Positions 27,808-36,234 are shown, numbered from the stretch's first letter. The stretch: 64,000 nt of DNA from Candidatus Saccharimonadota bacterium (GCA_017524405.1 JAFWSJ010000011.1:102862-166861); one strand, 5' to 3'. Notes: generated by a model from the letters alone, not told the origin. A program made the numbers and translations.

Positions 27808-28368
27808 TTAATCAGTCGTCGGTTTCGTTTGTACGCCCTTGACCAAGAACTTGATACTCATATCATCAGCTGCTTTGCCATCGATGGTGTCTTCTCCATC
27901 ATCCGTGTCACTAGTATAATATGGCCATTCCCAGTTAATCGTAACTTGTTTAGTCTCGCCAATAGCCAAAGTGCCCGTAACATCCGTAAAGCTAGCCGCA
28001 GCGACACCATTCAACTTAAGATTCTGAGGAGCAGACCAGTTAGTCACATCGTCAGCAGAAATAGTGTAATCTACGGAAACTTCACTCGAAGTATTCTTTA
28101 ATTCAATTACACAAGTACCTGCCGTTCCAGGGGCAATATATACTTTACCAGTATCGGTCTTAATTGCTCCTGTTTTATATGTTCCGGTTAGGCTACACTT
28201 TAATTCGCTCTCTGCATTGTCGCTTTCGAATGCCCATTTAGCGACCTGCGCGCTGCCAGTCGCGCTGAACGAAGCAATATATTTAGCATATACAGCTCCT
28301 GCTAGACCGAGTGCTGCAATTACTAGAAGTGCGAACACTGCGACTAGAGTCTTCTTCTTTTTACTCAT
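27808..28368 (-). CDS. TasA/camelysin-like putative major fibre protein (186 aa)
   Basis: Lys-rich start, hydrophobic helix about 7-27, then AVYAKYIASFSATGSAQVAKWAFE, the pattern of TasA/CalY leaders in which the mature protein starts near a KY or F-x-x-x-G-x motif and is cut by SipW-type peptidases. The mature part is a beta-sandwich with CVIELKNTSSEVSVDYTIS and a C-terminal NWEWPYYT motif. Two cysteines may form a disulfide. The leader carries a small hairpin (CTTCTC/GAGAAG) and a strong GGAGG 6 nt before the ATG, suggesting high expression. Likely forms an extracellular fibre or coat; no SipW gene is in the window. Confidence 0.78.
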   Translation of the reverse strand: MSKKKKTLVAVFALLVIAALGLAGAVYAKYIASFSATGSAQVAKWAFESDNAESELKCSLTGTYKTGAIKTDTGKVYIAPGTAGTCVIELKNTSSEVSVDYTISADDVTNWSAPQNLKLNGVAAASFTDVTGTLAIGETKQVTINWEWPYYTSDTDDGEDTIDGKAADDMSIKFLVKGVQTKPTTD

Positions 28369-28439
28369 TTTTTACCTCCGCTTCTCATCTCTCAGAGAAG
28401 TATTTTTAATTATACTCATGTTTATAATAACATAAGCAC

Positions 28440-28472
28440 AAAAAATCCGCCTTATTTTCTGGCGGATTTTTT
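28440..28472. terminator. Bidirectional terminator after rplU
   Basis: AATCCGCC/GGCGGATT stem, 9-nt loop, A-run before and T-run after; isolates rplU from the TasA-like operon. Confidence 0.88.
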
Positions 28473-28474
28473 AG

Positions 28475-28786
28475 TTATTTACCAATACTTTCGATTTCAA
28501 TTTCTGAGTATTTCTGGCGATGACCAGTTTCAGTGTGAACGCGTTTCTTGGAGTGGTAGCGGATAACGCGAACCTTATCGCCAGCTACCTTAGCTTCAAC
28601 GACCTTCGCCTTCACCTTAACTCCGCTAACCGTTGGCGTACCGACCGTAGTCTTGTCGCCGTCAATTACGAGTAAAGCATCGAGAGCGAGATCTTTAGTT
28701 CCTTCCGGGAGGAGGTCCACACGGAGGGTCTCTTTTTCAGCGACAACGTACTGCTTGCCGCCAATCTTTACGACTGCTTTTTTCAT
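28475..28786 (-). CDS. rplU: 50S ribosomal protein L21
   Basis: 103 aa beginning MKKAVVKIGGKQYVVAEKETLRVD, the standard L21 opening (the motif KIGGKQY), with the conserved KKRVHTETGHRQKYSEIEI end. An AAAGGA site precedes the ATG and TATAAT with an extended TGC lies about 30 nt upstream. It is a single-gene transcript, separated from rpmA by 10 kb and not followed by rpmA as in most bacteria. Confidence 0.97.
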   Translation of the reverse strand: MKKAVVKIGGKQYVVAEKETLRVDLLPEGTKDLALDALLVIDGDKTTVGTPTVSGVKVKAKVVEAKVAGDKVRVIRYHSKKRVHTETGHRQKYSEIEIESIGK

Positions 28787-28857
28787 AAAATTCCTTTTAT
28801 TACTCGTGCCATTATAGCAGATTGAACGCTAAAAAGCAAGCGTAAACGCCGGCAACA

Positions 28858-28894
28858 AGAAAACAGCACCGGGATACCCAATCCGGTGCTGTTT
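28858..28894 (-). terminator. Terminator after the DUF11 protein
   Basis: Eleven-pair stem AACAGCACCGG/CCGGTGCTGTT followed by TTCTTGTT on the minus strand; a second weak AAAAAGGAGCTTTTT repeat lies at 28895-28911. Confidence 0.82.
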
Positions 28895-28916
28895 CAAAAA
28901 GGAGCTTTTTGTTTAT

Positions 28917-30350
28917 TTACTTAGAAGCGTTTGGATCAGTGCCGTCGCCAGCATCTTTGCCTTCGACGTTATTCTGAATCTTTGCTACTTCTTTTTGGCT
29001 GCGATACCAGTAGATACCGCCAGTTGCGATACAGACTACCGCTACGATTGCGAGCGCAATTTCACCTGGGCCCGTTTTCGGAAGTTCTGGTTCCTCTGGA
29101 GTCTTTGGCGTATCTTTTGGCGTGTCTGGGGTGTCGCAAATTGGATCTTTTGGATTCTCTTTGCAGATACAATCCTTGTCGCCGTCTTCACACTTTGGCG
29201 TGTCTTTTGGAGGATCTTCCTTGCAGGTCTTAGAGATCGTGATAACGGAAGTATCCCAAACCTCAGCGCCCTGATCCTTCGAACCGACATGGTAGAAACC
29301 ATGAATCGTGTTCTTGAGTTCCTTACTCTTATTGCATTCAAGGTCGTTTACGACATCGCCATTAACCTTCACCTGGTAAGTGAGTATTACTTTGGCGGTC
29401 GGATTATACGTACCCGTGCTAAAACCATTCTGGCCGACTACGTCGCTCATCTTGGTTTCCTTGCCGCTAGCGACATCCTTGAGAATCGTAGTGCCAGGAA
29501 CAAGCGTAACGCCTGCTGGAAGATTATCGCGGAACGTCACATCAGTAAGATCGAGTGTACCGGTGTTTTCGAACTCAACTTTATAGGTGAGCGTGTCGCC
29601 AGGTTGAGCATCAACCTTTTCGAAGAAGTTCTTGCCATCTTTCGAAACGGTCTTGCTAATCTTGGAGCTTGCCTGATCGGCGCGAATGCGATAAGTAATA
29701 TAACCAGACCACTCAGCACAAGCTGGGATCAAGCCGTTCAACTTATTCTCGCCGATGTAGACACCATCGTCGCCGAATAGATATTCGTCGCTAAGAATAG
29801 AGCCGTTGGCTTTGTAGTCATTATGGATAATCGCCGTACCAGCAATATAGCGAAGCTCAATATCGTTTTCGGACGCAGTAGTGAGGTAAGCCTCATCCCA
29901 AACCTCGAGAGGTTTGGTATTTACAGCTTTGAGGACTGCGCTAATCTTTACCTTCTGAGAAGAGTTAATCTTCCAGGAAGAAAGAGCTGACGTAACCTTA
30001 ACGCCTTTTGCGATGCCCTCGCCACTATCATTCAAAGAACTCTTACCATCGTTATGGAAGTAAATATAAACCTCGTATTCCCCGCCTGGAACTACCGTAA
30101 CGTTATCCCGATACTTCTCAGTCGAGTTCACGTCGCGGACGCGGACGAAATTACGTTCATCCCCAACAGCAGGGTTGTCCGTAATCGAGTTGAAGGTCGC
30201 ATAGTCTGCCGGGTTCTTCATCGTGAACGTCGTTCGCTCTGGCCCCCACGCCGAGCTCGACGCATACGGCACAATCGCCGCCACTGCTGTCGCAATGAAG
30301 CCCGCTAGCATCGCCCTTCGTTTAAATTTGGTATTTTTTGTTTTTAGCAT
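28917..30350 (-). CDS. DUF11-type surface protein with LPKTG tail (477 aa)
   Basis: Basic N-terminus then signal segment to about residue 34 (SSSA). Residues about 40-230 are a beta-rich domain of unknown type; about 240-350 is a DUF11/isopeptide-like domain (FFEKVDAQPGDTLTYKVEFENTGTLDLTDVTFRDNLPAGVTLV). A Pro/Asp/Lys-rich stalk of about 50 residues with several CxCKEN-like cysteines follows, then LPKTGPGE (about 423), a membrane helix, YWYRSQK and a hydrophilic tail of about 25 residues. That tail is longer than in ordinary sortase substrates, so processing by a sortase is uncertain. AAGGAG lies 7 nt before the ATG. Possibly a spacer or adhesion module. Confidence 0.87.
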   Translation of the reverse strand: MLKTKNTKFKRRAMLAGFIATAVAAIVPYASSSAWGPERTTFTMKNPADYATFNSITDNPAVGDERNFVRVRDVNSTEKYRDNVTVVPGGEYEVYIYFHNDGKSSLNDSGEGIAKGVKVTSALSSWKINSSQKVKISAVLKAVNTKPLEVWDEAYLTTASENDIELRYIAGTAIIHNDYKANGSILSDEYLFGDDGVYIGENKLNGLIPACAEWSGYITYRIRADQASSKISKTVSKDGKNFFEKVDAQPGDTLTYKVEFENTGTLDLTDVTFRDNLPAGVTLVPGTTILKDVASGKETKMSDVVGQNGFSTGTYNPTAKVILTYQVKVNGDVVNDLECNKSKELKNTIHGFYHVGSKDQGAEVWDTSVITISKTCKEDPPKDTPKCEDGDKDCICKENPKDPICDTPDTPKDTPKTPEEPELPKTGPGEIALAIVAVVCIATGGIYWYRSQKEVAKIQNNVEGKDAGDGTDPNASK

Positions 30351-30402
30351 TGCTGTGCTCCTTTTTTATTTTCGTTTTTCAATCCCCCCCTGCACTAGCC
30401 GA

Positions 30403-32214
30403 CTAAACGTCAGCCATGGTCACATCTTTATCCTCAAGCGCTTTTGCCTCATCGCGATCGGATCTTGCTTGTCCGTTTGCCTGAGACTGGCCACTATGAT
30501 TATCTTGGGTCGGCTTCGGTTTTGGCGTCGGCGTCTTGTTGCTGCTGCCGCCATCATTGCCGCCGCTCGGAGCCTTATGGACATCGTCGTTGTGGCTCTT
30601 ATCGGCATTATCGATCGCCTGATCGATCGTCTGGTCCTTATTGTCGCTCACTGGCGCCTTAGACGAATCTACCGAACCTTCGGCCGTATCTCCGGAACCA
30701 GAGTTGCTCTGCTCCTGATGCTCTTCAGTGCCATCGCCCTTGCCCTTGTCGGAATCATAATGATCCTCCTCCTGAGGCTTTTTGGTTTGCTCGCCGGCTG
30801 GCTGCGGGTCGGCGTTCTCGCCAGCGTTCTTAAGCGCCGCTTTAGCGTTCTTGCTCTCGCCGTCAGGTGTTGGGATGGTCGGGATCGTGACGACAATCTT
30901 ATAGCTACCATTGACCTCAATGATCATCTGCATACAGTAATAAACAACGCGGCCAAGCGAATTCTTGAACGTGAGCGTTACTTCGCCCTTATCGTTCTCG
31001 CTCACCTCGATATTAGAGATGTTGGCCTTGATGTCGCGCGTGACCAAGTCCTTGTCGAGCCAGTTACCATCTGCGTCCTTATCCTTGAAATGGATGCGAA
31101 GAATTTCGGCACCCTCATCGTCAGTGTAGGTGTGCTTCAGCTCATACTCATATTCACCGTTTGTCTGTTTTTCTTTTTCGATGAAGTGGTTGTGGTTCTT
31201 GTCGCTCGTACAGATCACCGTCTCAAATTCGGCATGCTCAAGAATCTCTTGCCATTCGCGGAGGAATTTATCCGCCTCATCTTCGTCCATATTTTCGATA
31301 ATGGCTTCAATCTCCTGAACGCTCTTACCGACAAACTTGCCGTCAAAGAACTTCTCACCTACACCCTTCTCGGCAAAAACATTGAACGTATACGAAATTG
31401 CAGTCCTGTCCGCGCTTTCCATGTTTTCCATAATCATTCCGCGGAACAAATCGCTCTTCCCCTCCCAGTCACCCTGGCGAATCTTATCCTGGGTTTCAGG
31501 GTCGAGTTTCTTAAATACCTCCGTACCAAGAAGCTCCTCGCTACAGAATGCTTTCGCCGAGCGTTCGCCCGGAACAGCCTTGCGCGAGTCATTATAATAA
31601 ATGTAATCGTTTCTAAACTTTAGCTTTTCGAGCGTCTCGCCCTCTTCCTGGTTATCGGCATTTTCCTGATTATTAACACCGTTCGCGTTGTCCTGCCAGT
31701 TTCCAGCAGCAGCCTCCGTCTGGCCAGGCTGCTTACCAAAAATATCTTTGCTCTTATCTGCGTCTTTTTGGAAAAGCGCCTTAGCGGCATTAGCTCCAAT
31801 AACGCTGCCTATCACCGTGCCCAGTAAGACTGCCACCGTAGCGCTTTTAACGCCAACTTTCTTATCCTTCTTCACCCTTCTTTCGCCGCTGCTGTCCTGG
31901 TTCTCGGCAGACACTACGCCGCCGCCATCCCGATTATCAGCAGAAGCCGCTGCACCGTCATTCTGGTCTCCGTTGTTATCCACCATCCAGCGCTCTATAA
32001 GCTCCTTGCACTGCTCATCCGTCAAATCGTCAACCGAATCAACATGTATCCCGGCCTCATCCAATAGCCGATAGAAGCCCTCGGCATCACCAGCATCAAC
32101 GGCACTATTAAAGGCATTCATGACTTCATTGCGATAAATATCATTCATGCCCTCAAGATTTTCGCCGGTCTGGTTTTCGACTCCGCCATTTCCAGTATTC
32201 GGTTGATTTTCCAT
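30403..32214 (-). CDS. Large single-pass membrane protein, acidic C-terminus (603 aa)
   Basis: Residues 1-120 are cytoplasmic, acidic and Asn/Asp-rich; a membrane helix (122-146) follows KKDKKVGVKSA; the outer part contains a globular region about 190-430 and a long low-complexity Asp/Glu/Ser/Gly/Lys tail (430-603) with PTPKPKPTQ. No known domain is recognised. The promoter is TTGACA-18 bp-TAAAAT, with a 50-nt A-rich leader sharing the element TAGGTCAAAAATAAAAA with the BspA-like genes. It heads a transcript that probably continues into the DUF11 gene 52 nt downstream. Likely a surface scaffold; function unknown. Confidence 0.78.
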   Translation of the reverse strand: MENQPNTGNGGVENQTGENLEGMNDIYRNEVMNAFNSAVDAGDAEGFYRLLDEAGIHVDSVDDLTDEQCKELIERWMVDNNGDQNDGAAASADNRDGGGVVSAENQDSSGERRVKKDKKVGVKSATVAVLLGTVIGSVIGANAAKALFQKDADKSKDIFGKQPGQTEAAAGNWQDNANGVNNQENADNQEEGETLEKLKFRNDYIYYNDSRKAVPGERSAKAFCSEELLGTEVFKKLDPETQDKIRQGDWEGKSDLFRGMIMENMESADRTAISYTFNVFAEKGVGEKFFDGKFVGKSVQEIEAIIENMDEDEADKFLREWQEILEHAEFETVICTSDKNHNHFIEKEKQTNGEYEYELKHTYTDDEGAEILRIHFKDKDADGNWLDKDLVTRDIKANISNIEVSENDKGEVTLTFKNSLGRVVYYCMQMIIEVNGSYKIVVTIPTIPTPDGESKNAKAALKNAGENADPQPAGEQTKKPQEEDHYDSDKGKGDGTEEHQEQSNSGSGDTAEGSVDSSKAPVSDNKDQTIDQAIDNADKSHNDDVHKAPSGGNDGGSSNKTPTPKPKPTQDNHSGQSQANGQARSDRDEAKALEDKDVTMADV

Positions 32215-32261
32215 CTCTGTTTTTCCTGTTTACGTTTTTATTTTTGACCTAATTTTGTTCC

Positions 32262-32291
32262 ATTTTACCACTAGCGCTTTAGATTTGTCAA
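32262..32291 (-). promoter_or_regulatory. Promoter of the 30403-32214 gene
   Basis: TTGACA, 18-bp spacer, TAAAAT. The spacer contains the palindrome AGCGCT. Confidence 0.75.
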
Positions 32292-32304
32292 GGCCCTCAC
32301 CGGG

Positions 32305-32350
32305 GCATAAAAAAGAGGACTCACCCGCGTCCGGTCAGTCCTCTTTTCTG
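32305..32350 (-). terminator. Terminator after the 70-aa gene
   Basis: Eleven-pair stem AAAAGAGGACT/AGTCCTCTTTT with 15-nt loop and T-run on the minus strand. Confidence 0.82.
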
Positions 32351-32447
32351 GCTTGCGCCTCTATCTTATATTTGCCTCACTTTCGTTTATGTTTTTGTTC
32401 GATGTTTATGTTGGTTTTAAATCAGATCGGTGTTTACTCCTTCTCTA

Positions 32448-32660
32448 TTAGGCCGCCGCTTCGTTTTCCGTTAACCTAGTAAGCTCGGCTACGGTAAACA
32501 TCTTGCTGACGTGCTTGTCGATAAACCGTTTCCTTAGATCTTCGCTTCTATCGAAGCGTTGTTCTTTTGGAACAGGTTCGGCTTCGGAGACTATTCCGCT
32601 GCCCCAGACGCCTACGTCGCCATGTTCTTCGAAGGCCATCGGATTTAATTTTTCACTCAT
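32448..32660 (-). CDS. Small uncharacterised protein (70 aa)
   Basis: The start is placed at the ATG at 32660, because AAAGGA lies upstream and the region above it is a leader with GACTAGCCAAAAAAACAAA, like the leaders of the surface genes. The protein is polar and acidic, with no signal peptide or membrane helix; residues 33-62 form a likely amphipathic helix. A TTGACA-17-TACGAT promoter lies at about 32770-32800. Unknown function; its leader kinship suggests coregulation with the surface genes. Confidence 0.6.
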   Translation of the reverse strand: MSEKLNPMAFEEHGDVGVWGSGIVSEAEPVPKEQRFDRSEDLRKRFIDKHVSKMFTVAELTRLTENEAAA

Positions 32661-32940
32661 TTTTATTTTTCCTTTCTTTGTTTTTTTGGCTAGTCTCCTT
32701 CCGATACCCGTGGAATTTGATTTTATGTTTTTGTGTTGTGCCTTTGCTTGCTCAACTGTCTCCATCGTATCACACTTATGCTTATTTGTCAATAGTGCTT
32801 ATGCTATATTTTTTGAGTTTGTCAAATCTAACAGAGGTAAAAATGCCCTTGTAATTTTTACATTATATTTCCCCTCCCCCAAACCGCCGTTTCGCACGAC
32901 CACCAAAATATATCATAATTAGACTAAAAACCTGGCAACA
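32661..32940. other. Intergenic leader region between 32448 gene and ileS
   Basis: Contains the TTGACA-17-TACGAT promoter for the 70-aa gene (about 32767-32793), a second TTGACA 31 nt upstream, and an 8-bp inverted repeat (GTAAAAAT/ATTTTTAC, about 32837-32861). I see no coding potential; the long ORFs drawn there are on the opposite strand to the leader. Confidence 0.6.
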
Positions 32941-33059
32941 AAAACGCATATCTTTTCCAAGCCAAGCTCACGGAGGCTACTGCCGAGTGCGAAGCAGTCG
33001 CTACCCGTAAAGACGGGCTAGCGAACTGCTGTCTTGGCGCGGAATACGATATGCGTTTT
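32941..33059 (-). ncRNA. 119-nt structured RNA or elaborate terminator downstream of ileS
   Basis: Twelve-pair closing stem (AAAACGCATATC/GATATGCGTTTT), then TTCC/GGAA and GCCAAG/CTTGGC around a symmetric AA/GC loop, then a branch: a hairpin with GCAGT/ACTGC, CGCTA/TAGCG and CCCGT/ACGGG stacked, and a shorter CAC..GTG hairpin. On the minus strand the closing stem is followed by TTTTTGTT, so it can end the ileS transcript. It starts 6 nt past the ileS stop. Pairing is too extensive for a plain terminator; the family is unknown to me, and it lacks the SRP RNA signature. Confidence 0.65.
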
Positions 33060-33064
33060 AGCTG

Positions 33065-35965
33065 CTAGGCTTTTTCTAGGCTAATCGTGACATTCTGCCC
33101 ATCGACTTTAACGATCTCGTCATGAGCGTAGTTCTCGTCCGTCAGCTCTATCGCAAGCACCTCATTCTTGAGTGTCTCGACGTAGGCTTCTGGAACCTTG
33201 CAGCTCACAGACAACTTAATTCGATCGTCGACGTTGAGCGCGGCGTTTTTGCGTGCGGCCTGAACAAATCTGATAAGCTCGCGAACAAATCCTTCTTCGC
33301 GGAGCTCATCGGTTAGCTTCTTGTCGAGCGCCAACTCCTTACCATGAACAACCTTCTTGACGTTCACTTCCTCAGCAATAATTTGCTCATAGAACTCATC
33401 GAGTTGCTCGCCGCCATAAGTCAAGCTTGCAAGCGGCTGTCGCACCTTGATTTGGCCAAATTCATCGTTGCGGTCCATGCGGAGAGCGAGACCCTCGGTA
33501 ATAATCGCGCGACAACGAGCCATATCGTCCAAGACCTTCTGATCAACTTCGACATTCTTCGGATAATCGAGCAGATGGACCGATTCGCCCTCTTCGCCAC
33601 CGGTCATATTCTGCCACAACTCCTCAGCGAGGAACGGCACAAACGGCGCAACTACCTCAGCGAACTTCTTGAGCACCATGTAGAGCGTCCAGTAAGCTTC
33701 CGCCTTGTCGTTATCGTCCTCAGACTTCCAGAAACGGCGGCGCGAACGACGCACGAACCAGTTCGAAAGGTCATCGACAAACGGCAATACGCCAGCGAGC
33801 GCCTTCGGAATATTATATTCATCCATACTCTCGATAATCTCGCCCTTTACCTGATGGAGGCGCGAAATAATCCAGCGGTCAAGTGGGTTCTTGATATTCT
33901 CAAAATGCTTGCCTTCTGGCTTCCAGCTATTCTTTGGGTCCCAGCCATCAACCTCGGCATACATCGTAAAGAAATCGTAAACATTCCAAACCATCGTAAG
34001 CTTGCGTGCCGTATCAGAAACGTCCTTATCGATCAACGCAAAATCTTCACCGGCAAGCACTGGACTCGAAAGCATCAAGAAGCGAAGCGCATCTGCCGAA
34101 TACTTGTCCATGAGCTCATTCGGATCGGTATAGTTACCGAGCGACTTGCTCATCTTGCGGCCATCATTGCCAGCGAGCGTACCAGTAGTAATTACGTTCT
34201 TGTAGGCCTTGTCGCCAAAGAGCGCCGTATTTACTGCATGGACATAATAGAACCATGCGCGCACCTGGCCAACATACTCCACGATAAAGTCTGCTGGGTA
34301 ATTCTTCTCGAATTTTTCCTTATTCTCAAATGGATAATGAAGCTGCGCGAACGGCATCGAGCCAGACTCGAACCAGCAGTCGAGCACCTTGTCGACGCGC
34401 TTGAAATGCTCGCCGTCGATGTCAAACTCAACCGCGTCAATCCATGGGCGATGATAATCTTCGAGGCGCACGCCAGACAGCTCATAGAGCTCATCGTAAG
34501 AGCCAACAACCTTGAGCGTTCCCTTGTCGCCACGCCAGACCGGCATCGCTGTTGCCCAGAAGCGATCGCGGCTGAGGTTCCAATCTGGTGCCTGCTCGAT
34601 ATTCTTTGCAAAACGACCATGCTTGAGGTGTTCTGGGAACCAGTTAATGCCCTCGTTCTTCTCGAGCATCAACGGCTTGCTACCCTCGATATCGAAGAAC
34701 CAGCTCGGAATCGCACGGTACATAATGCGCTGCTTGCTGCGTGGATTAAACGGATATTCGTGCTTGATATATTCAATCTTCCAAATGACGCCTTTTTCTT
34801 CGAGACACTTCGCGATGAACTTATTGGCCGCCCAAACCTCGAGACCATTCTCGTCAGTATCGCGCACGCCAATCTCGTGAAGCTTCTCGGCCCACTCCGG
34901 GAAGTAGTAGCCATTGTCATCAATCGTATGGCGAGTAGGAATGCCGTTTTTCTTACCGAGCGCAAAGTCGTCTTCGCCATAAGCCGGCGCAATGTGGACG
35001 ATACCAGTACCATCTTCGGCGCTCACGAAGTCTGCCGCCCAAATCTTATGCGCATTCTCATTTTTAGCGATTTCGTCATCTATCGCAAAGAGCGGCTCGT
35101 ACTTCTTGCCGGCAAGCTCCTTGCCCTTAAAAGTCTTTTCTGGGGCCGCGTAAGCCTCACCAAGCACCTTCTCGGCGAGCTTCGTCGCGAGAATCACCTT
35201 CTTGCCATCGAGATCAAAGAGGCCATATTCAAGCTTGTCAGAAACAGCAAGCGCCATATTGGCCGGCAAAGTCCAAGGCGTCGTCGTCCAGGCCATCACA
35301 TATTCATCGGAGTCTGCGAGCTTAAATAGCGTAAATGCGCTCGGGTCGGTCACGGTTTGGTATGCGTCATTGTCCATCGTGACTTCGGCCTTACTAACAG
35401 GGGTCGCGAACTTCGTGTCGTACATCAAGACCTTCTCGCCTTCGTAGATTTTGCCCTTCTCGTAAAGCGTCTTGAACGCCCACCAAACGGACTCCATGAA
35501 ATCCTTGTTCATCGTGCGATAACAGTTATCAAAATCAACCCAACGGCCAATGCGATCAATCGTGCCGCGCCAAGTCTCAGAGTTAGCGACCATCGATTCG
35601 CGCGCCTTGATAATGTAATCTTCAAGCGAAATTTTCGTGCCAATATCGCGGCGATCGGTAATGCCAAGCTGCTTTTCAACGAAATTCTCTGCCGGCAAAC
35701 CATGGCAGTCCCAACCCCAACGGCGCTCAACGCGCTTACCATTCATCGTCCAATAACGAGGCACAGCATCCTTCACGACGGACGAAAGGAGAGTTCCGTG
35801 ATGAGGCATACCAGTAATAAATGGAGGGCCATCATAAAAAACGTAGCTATTATCGATCGGGCGATTCTCGACCGACTTTTCGAACGTCTTGTTCTTTTTC
35901 CAGAACTCGACTAGTGCTTTCTCGTACTCGCTCGCACGACGTCGCACACCATATTTATATTTCAT
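33065..35965 (-). CDS. ileS: Isoleucyl-tRNA synthetase
   Basis: 966 aa from the ATG at 35965 (MKYKYGVRRRASEYEKALVEFWK), 8 nt after GGAGAG; the upstream in-frame Met at 36034 is inside the T-box leader and is rejected. Motifs: YDGPPFITGMPHHGTLL for the HIGH site (about 47), WGWDCHGLPAE, and KMSKSLGNY for KMSKS (about 600). The C-terminal region is the eukaryote/archaea-like IleRS-2 type, without the bacterial C-terminal zinc cysteines. The connective editing domain (about 200-400) is present. Charges tRNA-Ile; controlled by the T-box upstream. Confidence 0.97.
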   Translation of the reverse strand: MKYKYGVRRRASEYEKALVEFWKKNKTFEKSVENRPIDNSYVFYDGPPFITGMPHHGTLLSSVVKDAVPRYWTMNGKRVERRWGWDCHGLPAENFVEKQLGITDRRDIGTKISLEDYIIKARESMVANSETWRGTIDRIGRWVDFDNCYRTMNKDFMESVWWAFKTLYEKGKIYEGEKVLMYDTKFATPVSKAEVTMDNDAYQTVTDPSAFTLFKLADSDEYVMAWTTTPWTLPANMALAVSDKLEYGLFDLDGKKVILATKLAEKVLGEAYAAPEKTFKGKELAGKKYEPLFAIDDEIAKNENAHKIWAADFVSAEDGTGIVHIAPAYGEDDFALGKKNGIPTRHTIDDNGYYFPEWAEKLHEIGVRDTDENGLEVWAANKFIAKCLEEKGVIWKIEYIKHEYPFNPRSKQRIMYRAIPSWFFDIEGSKPLMLEKNEGINWFPEHLKHGRFAKNIEQAPDWNLSRDRFWATAMPVWRGDKGTLKVVGSYDELYELSGVRLEDYHRPWIDAVEFDIDGEHFKRVDKVLDCWFESGSMPFAQLHYPFENKEKFEKNYPADFIVEYVGQVRAWFYYVHAVNTALFGDKAYKNVITTGTLAGNDGRKMSKSLGNYTDPNELMDKYSADALRFLMLSSPVLAGEDFALIDKDVSDTARKLTMVWNVYDFFTMYAEVDGWDPKNSWKPEGKHFENIKNPLDRWIISRLHQVKGEIIESMDEYNIPKALAGVLPFVDDLSNWFVRRSRRRFWKSEDDNDKAEAYWTLYMVLKKFAEVVAPFVPFLAEELWQNMTGGEEGESVHLLDYPKNVEVDQKVLDDMARCRAIITEGLALRMDRNDEFGQIKVRQPLASLTYGGEQLDEFYEQIIAEEVNVKKVVHGKELALDKKLTDELREEGFVRELIRFVQAARKNAALNVDDRIKLSVSCKVPEAYVETLKNEVLAIELTDENYAHDEIVKVDGQNVTISLEKA

Positions 35966-36182
35966 GTTCGACTCTCCTTTCTTGTTGAACAAAAAAATTC
36001 CAATTTGCATTGGAACTCCTCGGAGCGGTACCATCCAATTTCTGAATCAAACTAGACCCAGCCCTTATTTTATCCCTTACGCGGACTCACGAACGGTTCT
36101 ACTCGACCTGTCTACTCGCAGTTTAAAACGACACGTCTTTCTTCCGTTAGCTCGCAGTTGATGGCTGCTATAACGCTTTTAT
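35966..36182 (-). promoter_or_regulatory. T-box riboswitch (ileS leader)
   Basis: Conserved T-box core GGATGGTACCGC (36025-36037) lies ahead of a terminator stem TTCCAA/TTGGAA with a 7-nt T-run (35991-36015), the usual antiterminator/terminator pair. The 5' end has a short hairpin closed by CGTTA/TAACG and GCAG/CTGC that shows AUC in a 7-nt loop (AUC at 36160-36162). The bulge UGGU pairs with an NCCA end whose discriminator is A. An AUC codon for isoleucine and a downstream ileS are consistent. The compact first stem resembles the ultrashort Stem I (class II) T-boxes of actinobacterial ileS, but here with transcriptional termination. Confidence 0.85.
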
Positions 36183-36188
36183 ACAAAA

Positions 36189-36218
36189 ATTATACCACAT
36201 TTATTCAATGCGCAACAA
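36189..36218 (-). promoter_or_regulatory. ileS promoter
   Basis: TTGTTG, 18-bp spacer, TATAAT; predicted start about 36182, giving a 217-nt leader. Confidence 0.8.
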
Positions 36219-36234
36219 GCATAATTATTTTTGG

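Noticed and set aside
32941..33059. SRP (4.5S) RNA, tmRNA or RNase P
   Set aside because: The SRP loop signature GGAAGG..AGCAG, the tmRNA tRNA-like ends and the RNase P core motifs are absent.
33344..35329. A 661-codon ORF antisense to ileS
   Set aside because: It is a reading-frame shadow of ileS, with no start signal and an implausible composition.
35966..36034. Extended ileS start at 36034
   Set aside because: The added codons are made of the T-box and terminator sequence; the ATG at 35965 has the ribosome binding site.
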